Assembly: GCA_023634235.1 (NCBI GenBank)
Contig: JAMKCF010000077.1
Span: 372,001 to 436,000, forward strand
Source: Pisaster brevispinus
Lineage: Eukaryota > Echinodermata > Asteroidea > Forcipulatida > Asteriidae
DNA: 64,000 bases
Direction of reading: 5' to 3'
Shown: in pieces, positions 50,656 through 63,720 of the stretch
How positions within the stretch are numbered: position 1 is the first letter of the stretch
Layout: each line of letters opens with the position of its first letter
Notes under the pieces: generated by a model
What the model was told of the DNA's origin: nothing
What the model saw: only the letters and a program-made list of their open reading frames with translations
Database searches by the model: none
Program-made: the position numbers and the translations under genes

Positions 50656-53271
50656 CCGGCTGCGAGACAAGGTCGTGCGGACCGGGGTAATGGCCCAATT
50701 TAACTGTGCGGTGAATTTGGGAATAACTCCCGATCTAGGCATGCTAGAGAGATGAAATTTTCGCCTGAATCTTCCTTAGGTATCCCCGCACCCGGAAATT
50801 GGACTTTTACGGCCAATGCGGGCAGGCTTTACACCGGAAAAGACCAGCAAACGGGGACGCTACAAAGGCCCCGCAAAACAGCTTCATCTCGAATTTGATG
50901 TAAAAGAGACAAACATAAAATAAGGATGGTCAAATCACCCCCAAGGCAATATCGGATCTGCACAAGTTTAGCACCACTGTAAAGCCCGTCTCAAGGGCTC
51001 TCTCTACCGTGTGTTTGGGGTTGCTGACGACTCTGTAGGCGAGGCGAGCGGCCTGGATGTAAGCCCTACCCCTAACAGAAATTGACCCCCCCCCCCAAAA
51101 AAAAAAAAAAAAACCGGCTGCGAGACAAGGTCGTGCGGACCGGGGTAATGGGAATAACTCCCGATCTAGGCATGCTAGAGAGATGAATTTTTTACCTGAA
51201 TCTTCCTTAGGTATCCCTGCATCCGGAAATTGGACTTTTACGGCCGTTGCGGGCAGGCTTCACACCGGAAAAGACCAGCAAACGGGGACGCTACAAAGGC
51301 CCCGCAAAACAGCTTCATCTCGAATTTGCTGTAAAAGAGACAAACACAAAATAAGGATGGTCAAATCACCCCCAAGGCAATATCGGATCTGCACAAGTTT
51401 AGCACCACTGTAAAGCCCGTCTCAAGGGCACCCTCTACCGTGAGTTTGGGGTTGCTGACGACTCTGTAGGCGAGGCGAGCGACCTGGATGTTAGCCCTAC
51501 CCCTAACAGAAATTGACCCCTCCCAAAAACCGGCTGCGAGACAAGGTCGTGCGGACCGGGGTAATGGCCCAATTTAACTGTGCGGTGAATTTGGGAATAA
51601 CTCCCGATCTAGGCATGCTAGAGAGATGAAATTTTCGCCTGAATCTTCCTTAGGTATCCCCGCACCCGGAAATTGGACTTTTACGGCCAATGCGGGCAGG
51701 CTTTACACCGGAAAAGACCAGCAAACGGGGACGCTACAAAGGCCCCGCAAAACAGCTTCATCTCGAATTTGATGTAAAAGAGACAAACATAAAATAAGGA
51801 TGGTCAAATCACCCCCAAGACAATATCGGATCTGCACAAGTTTAGCACCACTGTAAAGCCCGTCTCAAGGGCTCTCTCTACCGTGAGTTTGGGGTTGCTG
51901 ACGACTCTGTAGGCGAGGCGAGCGGCCTGGATGTAAGCCCTTCCCCTAACAGAAATTGACCCCCCCCCTAAAAAAAAAAAAAAAAACCGGCTGCGAGACA
52001 AGGTCGTGCGGACCGGGGTAATGGGAATAACTCCCGATCTAGGCATGCTAGAGAGATGAATTTTTTACCTGAATCTTCCTTAGGTATCCCTGCATCCGGA
52101 AATTGGACTTTTACGGCCGTTGCGGGCAGGCTTCACACCGGAAAAGACCAGCAAACGGGGACGCTACAAAGGCCCCGCAAAACAGCTTCATCTCGAATTT
52201 GCTGTAAAAGAGACAAACACAAAATAAGGATGGTCAAATCACCCCCAAGGCAATATCGGATCTGCACAAGTTTAGCACCACTGTAAAGCCCGTCTCAAGG
52301 GCTCCCTCTACCGTGAGTTTGGGGTTGCTGACGACTCTGTAGGCGAGGCGAGCGACCTGGATGTTAGCCCTACCCCTAACAGAAATTGACCCCTCCCAAA
52401 AACCGGCTGCGAGACAAGGTCGTGCGGACCGGGGTAATGGCCCAATTTAACTGTGCGGTGAATTTGGGAATAACTCCCGATCTAGGCATGCTAGAGAGAT
52501 GAAATTTTCGCCTGAATCTTCCTTAGGTATCCCCGCACCCGGAAATTGGACTTTTACGGCCAATGCGGGCAGGCTTTACACCGGAAAAGACCAGCAAACG
52601 GGGACGCTACAAAGGCCCCGCAAAACAGCTTCATCTCGAATTTGATGTAAAAGAGACAAACATAAAATAAGGATGGTCAAATCACCCCCAAGGCAATATC
52701 GGATCTGCACAAGTTTAGCACCACTGTAAAGCCCGTCTCAAGGGCTCTCTCTACCGTGAGTTTGGGGTTGCTGACGACTCTATAGGCGAGGCGAGCGGCC
52801 TGGATGTAAGCCCTACCCCTAACAGAAATTGACCCCCCCCCAAAAAAAAAAAAAACCGGCTGCGAGACAAGGTCGTGCGGACCGGGGTAATGGGAATAAC
52901 TCCCGATCTAGGCATGCTAGAGAGATGAATTTTTTACCTGAATCTTCCTTAGGTATCCCTGCATCCGGAAATTGGACTTTTACGGCCGTTGCGGGCAGGC
53001 TTCACACCGGAAAAGACCAGCAAACGGGGACGCTACAAAGGCCCCGCAAAACAGCTTCATCTCGAATTTGCTGTAAAAGAGACAAACACAAAATAAGGAT
53101 GGTCAAATCACCCCCAAGGCAATATCGGATCTGCACAAGTTTAGCACCTCTGTAAAGCCCGTCTCAAGGGCTCCCTCTACCGTGAGTTTGGGGTTGCTGA
53201 CGACTCTGTAGGCGAGGCGAGCGACCTGGATGTTAGCCCTACCCCTAACAGAAATTGACCCCTCCCAAAAA

Positions 53272-53714
53272 CCGGCTGCGAGACAAGGTCGTGCGGACCG
53301 GGGTAATGGCCCAATTTAACTGTGCGGTGAATTTGGGAATAACTCCCGATCTAGGCATGCTAGAGAGATGAAATTTTCGCCTGAATCTTCCTTAGGTATC
53401 CCCGCACCCGGAAATTGGACTTTTACGGCCAATGCGGGCAGGCTTTACACCGGAAAAGACCAGCAAACGGGGACGCTACAAAGGCCCCGCAAAACAGCTT
53501 CATCTCGAATTTGATGTAAAAGAGACAAACACAAAATAAGGATGGTCAAATCACCCCCAAGGCAATATCGGATCTGCACAAGTTTAGCACCACTGTAAAG
53601 CCCGTCTCAAGGGCTCCCTCTACTGTGAGTTTGGGGTTGCTGACGACTCTGTAGGCGAGGCGAGCGACCTGGATGTTAGCCCAACCCCTAACAGAAATTG
53701 ACCCCTCCCAAAAA
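53272..53714. repeat. Chimeric B monomer with A-type end (BB junction)
   Basis: B states extend to TTTGATGTAA, then A states AAACACAAAATAAGG, CTCCCTC and GTTAG follow; the switch interval is about 20 bp. A second B follows with private GAATTTGTGAATAAC, CTTTATACC and CGGGGGACGC. Confidence 0.87.
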
Positions 53715-54584
53715 CCGGCTGCGAGACAAGGTCGTGCGGACCGGGGTAATGGCCCAATTTAACTGTGCGGTGAATTTGTGAATAACTCCCGATCTAGGCA
53801 TGCTAGAGAGATGAAATTTTCGCCTGAATCTTCCTTAGGTATCCCCGCACCCGGAAATTGGACTTTTACGGCCAATGCGGGCAGGCTTTATACCGGAAAA
53901 GACCAGCAAACGGGGGACGCTACAAAGGCCCCGCAAAACAGCTTCATCTCGAATTTGATGTAAAAGAGACAAACATAAAATAAGGATGGTCAAATCACCC
54001 CCAAGGCAATATCGGATCTGCACGAGTTTAGCACCACTGTAAAGCCCGTTTCAAGGGCTCTTTCTACCGTGAGTTTGGGGTTGCTGACGACTCTGTAGGC
54101 GAGGCGAGCGGCCTGGATGTAAGCCCTACCCCTAACAGAAATTGACCCCCCCCAAAAAAAAAAAAAAAACGGCTGCGAGACAAGGTCGTGCGGACCGGGG
54201 TAATGGGAATAACTCCCGATCTAGGCATGCTAGAGAGATGAATTTTTTACCTGAATCTTCCTTAGGTATCCCTGCATCCGGAAATTGGACTTTTACGGCC
54301 GTTGCGGGCAGGCTTCACACCGGAAAAGACCAGCAAACGGGGACGCTACAAAGGCCCCGCAAAACAGCTTCATCTCGAATTTGCTGTAAAAGAGACAAAC
54401 ACAAAATAAGGATGGTCAAATCACCCCCAAGGCAATATCGGATCTGCACAAGTTTAGCACCACTGTAAAGCCCGTCTCAAGGGCTCCCTCTACCGTGAGT
54501 TTGTGGTTGCTGACGACTCTGTAGGCGAGGCGAGCGACCTGGATGTTAGCCCTACCCCTAACAGAAATTGACCCCTCCCAAAAA

Positions 54585-55030
54585 CCGGCTGCGAGACAAG
54601 GTCGTGCGGACCGGGGTAATGGCCCAATTTAACTGTGCGGTGAATTTGGGAATAACTCCCGATCTAGGCATGCTAGAGAGATGAAATTTTCGCCTGAATC
54701 TTCCTTAGGTATCCCCGCACCCGGAAATTGGACTTTTACGGCCAATGCGGGCAGGCTTTACACCGGAAAAGACCAGCAAACGGGGACGCTACAAAGGCCC
54801 CGCAAAACAGCTTCATCTCGAATTTGCTGTAAAAGAGACAAACACAAAATAAGGATGGTCAAATCACCCCCAAGGCAATATCGGATCTGCACAAGTTTAG
54901 CACCACTGTAAAGCCCGTCTCAAGGGCTCCCTCTACCGTGAGTTTGTGGTTGCTGACGACTCTGTAGGCGAGGCGAGCGACCTGGATGTTAGCCCTACCC
55001 CTAACAGAAAACCGGCTGCGAGACAAGGTC
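54585..55030. repeat. Chimeric B/A monomer with 16-bp loss at its end
   Basis: This B-head, A-end unit is like those at 31919, 40195 and 42378. At its end, CTAACAGAAA runs straight into ACCGGCTG near 55010, so the CCCCTCCC tract and flanks (16 bp) are missing and the unit is 427 rather than 443 bp. The short AAA on both sides could have guided the loss. GTTTGTGGTTG occurs in this and the preceding monomer (about 54500 and 54944). Confidence 0.88.
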
Positions 55031-56149
55031 GTGCGGACCGGGGTAATGGCCCAATTTAACTGTGCGGTGAATTTGGGAATAACTCCCGATCTAGGCATGC
55101 TAGAGAGATGAAATTTTCGCCTGAATCTTCCTTAGGTATCCCCGCACCCGGAAATTGGACTTTTACGGCCAATGCGGGCAGGCTTTACACCGGAAAAGAC
55201 CAGCAAACGGGGACGCTACAAAGGCCCCGCAAAACAGCTTCATCTCGAATTTGATGTAAAAGAGACAAACATAAAATAAGGATGGTCAAATCACCCCCAA
55301 GGCAATATCGGATCTGCACAAGTTTAGCACCACTGTAAAGCCCGTCTCAAGGGCTCTCTCTACCGTGAGTTTGGCATTGCTGACGACTCTGTAGGCGAGG
55401 CGAGCGGCCTGGATGTAAGCCCTACCCCTAACAGAAATTGACCCCCCCCAAAAAAAAAAAAAAAACCGGCTGCGAGACAAGGTCGTGCGGACCGGGGTAA
55501 TGGGAATAACTCCCGATCTAGGCATGCTAGAGAGATGAATTTTTTACCTGAATCTTCCTTAGGTATCCCTGCATCCGGAAATTGGACTTTTACGGCCGTT
55601 GCGGGCAGGCTTCACACCGGAAAAGACCAGCAAACGGGGACGCTACAAAGGCCCCGCAAAACAGCTTCATCTCGAATTTGCTGTAAAAGAGACAAACACA
55701 AAATAAGGATGGTCAACTCACCCCAAGGCAATATCAGATCTGCACAAGTTTAGCACCACTGTAAAGCCCGTCTCAAGGGCTCCCTCTACCGTGAGTTTGG
55801 GGTTGCTGACGACTCTGTAGGCGAGGCGAGCGACCTGGATGTTAGCCCTACCCCTAACAGAAATTGACCCCTCCCAAAAACCGGCTGCGAGACAAGGTCG
55901 TGCGGACCGGGGTAATGGCCCAATTTAACTGTGCGGTGAATTTGGGAATAACTCCCGATCTAGGCATGCTAGAGAGATGAAGTTTTCGCCTGAATCTTCC
56001 TTAGGTATCCCCGCACCCGGAAATTGGACTTTTACGGCCAATGCGGGCAGGCTTTACACCGGAAAAGACCAGCAAACGGGGACGCTACAAAGGCCACGCA
56101 AAACAGCTTCATCTCGAATTTGATGTAAAAGAGACAAACATAAAATAAG

Positions 56150-59100
56150 GATGGTCAAATCACCCACCAAGGCAATATTTGATCTGCACAAGTTTAGCAC
56201 CACTGTAAAGCCCGTCTCAAGGGCTCTCTCTACCGTGAGTTTGGGGTTGCTGACGACTCTGTAGGCGAGGCGAGCGGCCTGGATGTAAGCCCTACCCCTA
56301 ACAGAAATTGACCCCCCCCAAAAAAAAAAAAACCGGCTGCGAGACAAGGTCGTGCGGACCGGGGTAATGGGAATAACTCCCGATCTAGGCATGCTAGAGA
56401 GATGAATTTTTTACCTGAATCTTCCTTAGGTATCCCTGCATCCGGAAATTGGACTTTTACGGCCGTTGCGGGCAGGCTTCACACCGGAAAAGACCAGCAA
56501 ATCGGGGACGCTACAAAGGCCCCGCAAAACAGCTTCATCTCGAATTTGCTGTAAAAGAGACAAACACAAAATAAGGATGGTCAAATCACCCCCAAGGCAA
56601 TATCGGATCTGCACAAGTTTAGCACCACTGTAAAGCCCGTCTCAAGGGCTCCCTCTACCGTGAGTTTGGGGTTGCTGACGACTCTGTAGGCGAGGCGAGC
56701 GACCTGGATGTTAGCCCTACCCCTAACAGAAATTGACCCCTCCCAAAAACCGGCTGCGAGACAAGGTCGTGCGGACCCGGGTAATGGCCCAATTTAACTG
56801 TGCGGTGAATTTGGGAATAACTCCCGATCTAGGCATGCTAGAGAGATGAAATTTTCGCCTGAATCTTCCTTAGGTATCCCCGCACCCGGAAATTGGACTT
56901 TTACGGCCAATGCGGGCAGGCTTTACACCGGAAAAGACCAGCAAACGGGGACGCTACAAAGGCCCCGCAAAACAGCTTCATCTCGAATTTGATGTAAAAG
57001 AGACAAACATAAAATAAGGATGGTCAAATCACCCCCAAGGCAATATCGGATCTGCACAAGTTTAGCACCACTGTAAAGCCCGTCTCAAGGGCTCTCTCTA
57101 CCGTGAGTTTGGGGTTGCTGACGACTCTGTAGGCGAGGCGAGCGGCCTGGATGTAAGCCCTACCCCTAACAGAAATTGACCCCCCCAAAAAAAATAAAAA
57201 AACCGGCTGCGAGACAAGGTCGTGCGGACCGGGGTAATGGGAATAACTCCCGATCTAGGCATGCTAGAGAGATGAATTTTTTTACCTGAATCTTCCTTAG
57301 GTATCCCTGCATCCGGAAATTGGACTTTTACGGCCGTTGCGGGCAGGCTTCACACCGGAAAAGACCAGCAAACGGGGACGCTACAAAGGCCCCGCAAAAC
57401 AGCTTCATCTCGAATTTGCTGTAAAAGAGACAAACACAAAATAAGGATGGTCAAATCACCCCCAAGGCAATATCGGATCTGCACAAGTTTAGCACCACTG
57501 TAAAGCCCGTCTCAAGGGCTCCCTCTACCGTGAGTTTGGGGTTGCTGACGACTCTGTAGGCGAGGCGAGCGACCTGGATGTTAGCCCTACCCCTAACAGA
57601 AATTGACCCCTCCCAAAAACCGGCTGCGAGACAAGGTCGTGCGGACCGGGGTAATGGCCCAATTTAACTGTGCGGTGAATTTGGGAATAACTCCCGATCT
57701 AGGCATGCTAGAGAGATGAAATTTTCGCCTGAATCTTCCTTAGGTATCCCCGCACCCGGAAATTGGACTTTTACGGCCAATGCGGGCAGGCTTTACACCG
57801 GAAAAGACCAGCAAACCGGGACGCTACAAAGGCCCCGCAAAACAGCTTCATCTCGAATTTGATGTAAAAGAGACAAACATAAAATAAGGATGGTCAAATC
57901 ACCCCCAAGGCAATATCGGATCTGCACAAGTTTAGCACCACTGTAAAGCCCGTCTCAAGGGCTCTCTCTACCGTGAGTTTGGAGTTGCTGACGACTCTGT
58001 AGGCGAGGCGAGCGGCCTGGATGTAAGCCCTACCCCTAACAGAAATTGACCCCCCCCAAAAAAAAAAAAAAAAACCGGCTGCGAGACAAGGTCGGGCGGA
58101 CCGGGGTAATGGGAATAACTCCCGATCTAGGCATGCTAGAGAGATGAATTTTTTACCTGAATCTTCCTTAGGTATCCCTGCATCCGGAAATTGGACTTTT
58201 ACGGCCGTTGCGGGCAGGCTTCACACCGGAAAAGACCAGCAAACGGGGACGCTACAAAGGCCACGCAAAACAGCTTCATCTCGAATTTGATGTAAAAGAG
58301 ACAAACATAAAATAAGGATGGTCAAATCACCCCCAAGGCAATATCGGATCTGCACAAGTTTAGCACCACTGTAAAGCCCGTCTCAAGGGCTCTCTCTACC
58401 GTGAGTTTGGAGTTGCTGACGACTCTGTAGGCGAGGCGAGCGGCCTGGATGTAAGCCCTACCCCTAACAGAAATTGACCCCCCCCAAAAAAAAAAAAAAA
58501 AACCGGCTGCGAGACAAGGTCGGGCGGACCGGGGTAATGGGAATAACTCCCGATCTAGGCATGCTAGAGAGATGAATTTTTTACCTGAATCTTCCTTAGG
58601 TATCCCTGCATCCGGAAATTGGACTTTTACGGCCGTTGCGGGCAGGCTTCACACCGGAAAAGACCAGCAAACGGGGACGCTACAAAGGCCACGCAAAACA
58701 GCTTCATCTCGAATTTGATGTAAAAGAGACAAACATAAAATAAGGATGGTCAAATCACCCCCAAGGCAATATCGGATCTGCACAAGTTTAGCACCACTGT
58801 AAAGCCCGTCTCAAGGGCTCTCTCTACCGTGAGTTTGGGGTTGCTGACGACTCTGTAGGCGAGGCGAGCGGCCTGGATGTAAGCCCTACCCCTAACAGAA
58901 ATTGACCCCCCCAAAAAAAATAAAAAAACCGGCTGCGAGACAAGGTCGTGCGGACCGGGGTAATGGGAATAACTCCCGATCTAGGCATGCTAGAGAGATG
59001 AATTTTTTTACCTGAATCTTCCTTAGGTATCCCTGCATCCGGAAATTGGACTTTTACGGCCGTTGCGGGCAGGCTTCACACCGGAAAAGACCAGCAAACG

Positions 59101-62100
59101 GGGACGCTACAAAGGCCCCGCAAAACAGCTTCATCTCGAATTTGCTGTAAAAGAGACAAACACAAAATAAGGATGGTCAAATCACCCCCAAGGCAATATC
59201 GGATCTGCACAAGTTTAGCACCACTGTAAAGCCCGTCTCAAGGGCTCCCTCTACCGTGAGTTTGGGGTTGCTGACGACTCTGTAGGCGAGGCGAGCGACC
59301 TGGATGTTAGCCCTACCCCTAACAGAAATTGACCCCTCCCAAAAACCGGCTGCGAGACAAGGTCGTGCGGACCGGGGTAATGGCCCAATTTAACTGTGCG
59401 GTGAATTTGGGAATAACTCCCGATCTAGGCATGCTAGAGAGATGAAATTTTCGCCTGAATCTTCCTTAGGTATCCCCGCACCCGGAAATTGGACTTTTAC
59501 GGCCAATGCGGGCAGGCTTTACACCGGAAAAGACCAGCAAACCGGGACGCTACAAAGGCCCCGCAAAACAGCTTCATCTCGAATTTGATGTAAAAGAGAC
59601 AAACATAAAATAAGGATGGTCAAATCACCCCCAAGGCAATATCGGATCTGCACAAGTTTAGCACCACTGTAAAGCCCGTCTCAAGGGCTCTCTCTACCGT
59701 GAGTTTGGAGTTGCTGACGACTCTGTAGGCGAGGCGAGCGGCCTGGATGTAAGCCCTACCCCTAACAGAAATTGACCCCCCCCAAAAAAAAAAAAAAAAA
59801 CCGGCTGCGAGACAAGGTCGGGCGGACCGGGGTAATGGGAATAACTCCCGATCTAGGCATGCTAGAGAGATGAATTTTTTACCTGAATCTTCCTTAGGTA
59901 TCCCTGCATCCGGAAATTGGACTTTTACGGCCGTTGCGGGCAGGCTTCACACCGGAAAAGACCAGCAAACGGGGACGCTACAAAGGCCACGCAAAACAGC
60001 TTCATCTCGAATTTGATGTAAAAGAGACAAACATAAAATAAGGATGGTCAAATCACCCCCAAGGCAATATTTGATCTGCACAAGTTTAGCACCACTGTAA
60101 AGCCCGTCTCAAGGGCTCTCTCTACCGTGAGTTTGGGGTTGCTGACGACTCTGTAGGCGAGGCGAGCGGCCTGGATGTAAGCCCTACCCCTAACAGAAAT
60201 TGACCCCCCCCAAAAAAAAAAAAACCGGCTGCGAGACAAGGTCGTGCGGACCGGGGTAATGGGAATAACTCCCGATCTAGGCATGCTAGAGAGATGAATT
60301 TTTTACCTGAATCTTCCTTAGGTATCCCTGCATCCGGAAATTGGACTTTTACGGCCGTTGCGGGCAGGCTTCACACCGGAAAAGACCAGCAAACGGGGAC
60401 GCTACAAAGGCCCCGCAAAACAGCTTCATCTCGAATTTGCTGTAAAAGAGACAAACACAAAATAAGGATGGTCAAATCACCCCCAAGGCAATATCGGATC
60501 TGCACAAGTTTAGCACCACTGTAAAGCCCGTCTCAAGGGCTCCCTCTACCGTGAGTTTGGGGTTGCTGACGACTCTGTAGGCGAGGCGAGCGACCTGGAT
60601 GTCAGCCCTACCCCTAACAGAAATTGACCCCTCCCAAAAACCGGCTGCGAGACAAGGTCGTGCGGACCCGGGTAATGGCCCAATTTAACTGTGCGGTGAA
60701 TTTGGGAATAACTCCCGATCTAGGCATGCTAGAGAGATGAAATTTTCGCCTGAATCTTCCTTAGGTATCCCCGCACCCGGAAATTGGACTTTTACGGCCA
60801 ATGCGGGCAGGCTTTACACCGGAAAAGACCAGCAAACGGGGACGCTACAAAGGCCCCGCAAAACAGCTTCATCTCGAATTTGATGTAAAAGAGACAAACA
60901 TAAAATAAGGATGGTCAAATCACCCCCAAGGCAATATCGGATCTGCACAAGTTTAGCACCACTGTAAAGCCCGTCTCAAGGGCTCTCTCTACCGTGAGTT
61001 TGGGGTTGCTGACGACTCTGTAGGCGAGGCGAGCGGCCTGGATGTAAGCCCTACCCCTAACAGAAATTGACCCCCCCAAAAAAAATAAAAAAACCGGCTG
61101 CGAGACAAGGTCGTGCGGACCGGGGTAATGGGAATAACTCCCGATCTAGGCATGCTAGAGAGATGAATTTTTTTACCTGAATCTTCCTTAGGTATCCCTG
61201 CATCCGGAAATTGGACTTTTACGGCCGTTGCGGGCAGGCTTCACACCGGAAAAGACCAGCAAACGGGGACGCTACAAAGGCCCCGCAAAACAGCTTCATC
61301 TCGAATTTGCTGTAAAAGAGACAAACACAAAATAAGGATGGTCAAATCACCCCCAAGGCAATATCGGATCTGCACAAGTTTAGCACCACTGTAAAGCCCG
61401 TCTCAAGGGCTCCCTCTACCGTGAGTTTGGGGTTGCTGACGACTCTGTAGGCGAGGCGAGCGACCTGGATGTTAGCCCTACCCCTAACAGAAATTGACCC
61501 CTCCCAAAAACCGGCTGCGAGACAAGGTCGTGCGGACCGGGGTAATGGCCCAATTTAACTGTGCGGTGAATTTGGGAATAACTCCCGATCTAGGCATGCT
61601 AGAGAGATGAAATTTTCGCCTGAATCTTCCTTAGGTATCCCCGCACCCGGAAATTGGACTTTTACGGCCAATGCGGGCAGGCTTTACACCGGAAAAGACC
61701 AGCAAACCGGGACGCTACAAAGGCCCCGCAAAACAGCTTCATCTCGAATTTGATGTAAAAGAGACAAACATAAAATAAGGATGGTCAAATCACCCCCAAG
61801 GCAATATCGGATCTGCACAAGTTTAGCACCACTGTAAAGCCCGTCTCAAGGGCTCTCTCTACCGTGAGTTTGGAGTTGCTGACGACTCTGTAGGCGAGGC
61901 GAGCGGCCTGGATGTAAGCCCTACCCCTAACAGAAATTGACCCCCCCCCAAAAAAAAAAAAAAAACCGGCTGCGAGACAAGGTCGGGCGGACCGGGGTAA
62001 TGGGAATAACTCCCGATCTAGGCATGCTAGAGAGATGAATTTTTTACCTGAATCTTCCTTAGGTATCCCTGCATCCGGAAATTGGACTTTTACGGCCGTT
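56150..62100. repeat. Complex higher-order repeat X-Y-Z-Y-X-Y
   Basis: Block X (about 56.15-57.02 and 60.04-60.91 kb, offset 3,892) is marked by CAATATTTGATC and GCGGACCCGGG. Block Y (about 57.02-58.31, 58.74-60.04 and 60.91-62.1 kb) is marked by a T inside the A run, a 7-T head (anchors 57272, 58998, 61163), CAAACCGGGACG (57817, 59543, 61708), TTTGGAGTTG and GTCGGGCGG. Z (58.31-58.74 kb) is an extra copy of the last monomer of Y. The 7-T head closes the usual A reading frame almost at once. This is the youngest-looking expansion in the window. Confidence 0.88.
58075..58928. repeat. Two tandem A/B chimeras (428 and 426 bp)
   Basis: Two consecutive units (58075-58502 and 58503-58928) share GTCGGGCGG, AAAGGCCACGC and TTTGATGTAA/AAACATAAAA, that is, an A head with a B end. 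A third copy of this chimera lies at 59801-60224. The switch lies between CTTCACACC (A) and GGCCACGC, a variant also seen in a B copy near 56095. Direct tandem placement gives three A heads about 427 bp apart (58144, 58572, 58998). Confidence 0.9.
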
Positions 62101-63089
62101 GCGGGCAGGCTTCACACCGGAAAAGACCAGCAAACGGGGACGCTACAAAGGCCCCGCAAAACAGCTTCATCTCGAATTTGCTGTAAAAGAGACAAACACA
62201 AAATAAGGATGGTCAAATCACCCCCAAAGCAATATCGGATCTGCACAAGTTTAGCACCACTGTAAAGCCCGTCTCAAGGGCTCCCTCTATCGTGAGTTTG
62301 GGGTTGCTGACGACTCTGTAGGCGAGGCGAGCGACCTGGATGTTAGCCCTACCCCTAACAGAAATTGACCCCTCCCAAAAACCGGCTGAGAGACAAGGTC
62401 GTGCGGACCGGGGTAATGGCCCAATTTAACTGTGCGGTGAATTTGGGAATAACTCCCGATCTAGGCATGCTAGAGAGATGAAATTTTCGCCTGAATCTTC
62501 CTTAGGTATCCCCGCACCCGGAAATTGGACTTTTACGGCCAATGCGGGCAGGCTTTACACCGGAAAAGACCAGCAAACGGGGACGCTACAAAGGCCCCGC
62601 AAAACAGCTTCATCTCGAATTTGATGTAAAAGAGACAAACATAAAATAAGGATGGTCAAATCACCCCCAAGGCAATATCGGATCTGCACAAGTTTAGCAC
62701 CAATGTAAAGCCCGTCTCAAGGGCTCTCTCTACCGTGAGTTTGGAGTTGCTGACGACTCTGTAGGCGAGGCGAGCGGCCTGGATGTAAGCCCTACCCCTA
62801 ACAGAAATTGACCCCCCCCAAAAAAAAAAAAAAAACGGCTGCGAGACAAGGTCGTGCGGACCGGGGTAATGGGAATAACTCCCGATCTAGGCATGCTAGA
62901 GAGATGAATTTTTTACCTGAATCTTCCTTAGGTATCCCTGCATCCGGAAATTGGACTTTTACGGCCGTTGCGGGCAGTCTTCACACCGGAAAAGACCAGC
63001 AAACGGGGACGCTACAAAGGCCCCGCAAAACAGCTTCATCTCGAATTTGCTGTAAAAGAGACAAACACAAAATAAGGATGGTCAAATCA

Positions 63090-63135
63090 CCCCCAAAGCA
63101 ATATCGGAAAAGACACCGGAAAAGACCAGCAAACG
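63090..63135. repeat. Deletion junction producing a truncated monomer
   Basis: An A monomer runs to CAATATCGG at about 63107 and continues AAAAGACACCGGAAAAGACC instead of ATCTGCAC. The sequence then proceeds as a B end. About 318 bp are missing relative to a full dimer (A anchors 62904 and 63455 are 551 bp apart). CGGAAAAGA occurs on both sides, so a microhomology jump with a short local duplication fits. An open frame crossing this join is an artefact of it. Confidence 0.88.
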
Positions 63136-63189
63136 GGGACGCTACAAAGGCCCCGCAAAACAGCTTCATCTCGAATTTGATGTAAAAGA

Positions 63190-63720
63190 GACAAACATAA
63201 AATAAGGATGGTCAAATCACCCCCAAGGCAAATCGGATCTGCACAAGTTTAGCACCACTGTAAAGCCCGTCTCAAGGGCTCTCTCTACCGTGAGTTTGGG
63301 GTTGCTGACGACTCTGTAGGCGAGGCGAGCGGCCTGGATGTAAACCCTACCCCTAACAGAAATTGACCCCCCCCCCAAAAAAAAACCGGCTGCGAGACAA
63401 GGTCGTGCGGACCGGGGTAATGGGAATAACTCCCGATCTAGGCATGCTAGAGAGATGAATTTTTTACCTGAATCTTCCTTAGGTATCCCTGCATCCGGAA
63501 ATTGGACTTTTACGGCCGTTGAGGGCAGGCTTCATACCGGAAAAGACCAGCAAACGGGGACGCTACAAAGGCCCCGCAAAACAGCTTCATCTCGAATTTG
63601 CTGTAAAAGAGACAAACACAAAATAAGGATGGTCAAATCACCCCCAAGGCAATATCGGATCTGCACAAGTTTAGCACCACTGTAAAGCCCGTCTCAAGGG
63701 CTCCCTCTACCGTGAGTTTG
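63190..63720. repeat. Distant copy of the GTTGAGGGCAGG block
   Basis: AAGGCAAATCGG (about 63227), GTAAACCC (about 63341) and GTTGAGGGCAGG followed by CTTCATACC (about 63518) match the set at 47.9-48.2 kb with an offset of about 15,321 bp. It lies just downstream of the deletion junction, so the junction may mark the edge of a transferred block. Confidence 0.83.

Noticed and set aside
62808..63185. 125-codon frame
   Set aside because: It is longer than its relatives only because it crosses the deletion junction near 63.11 kb.
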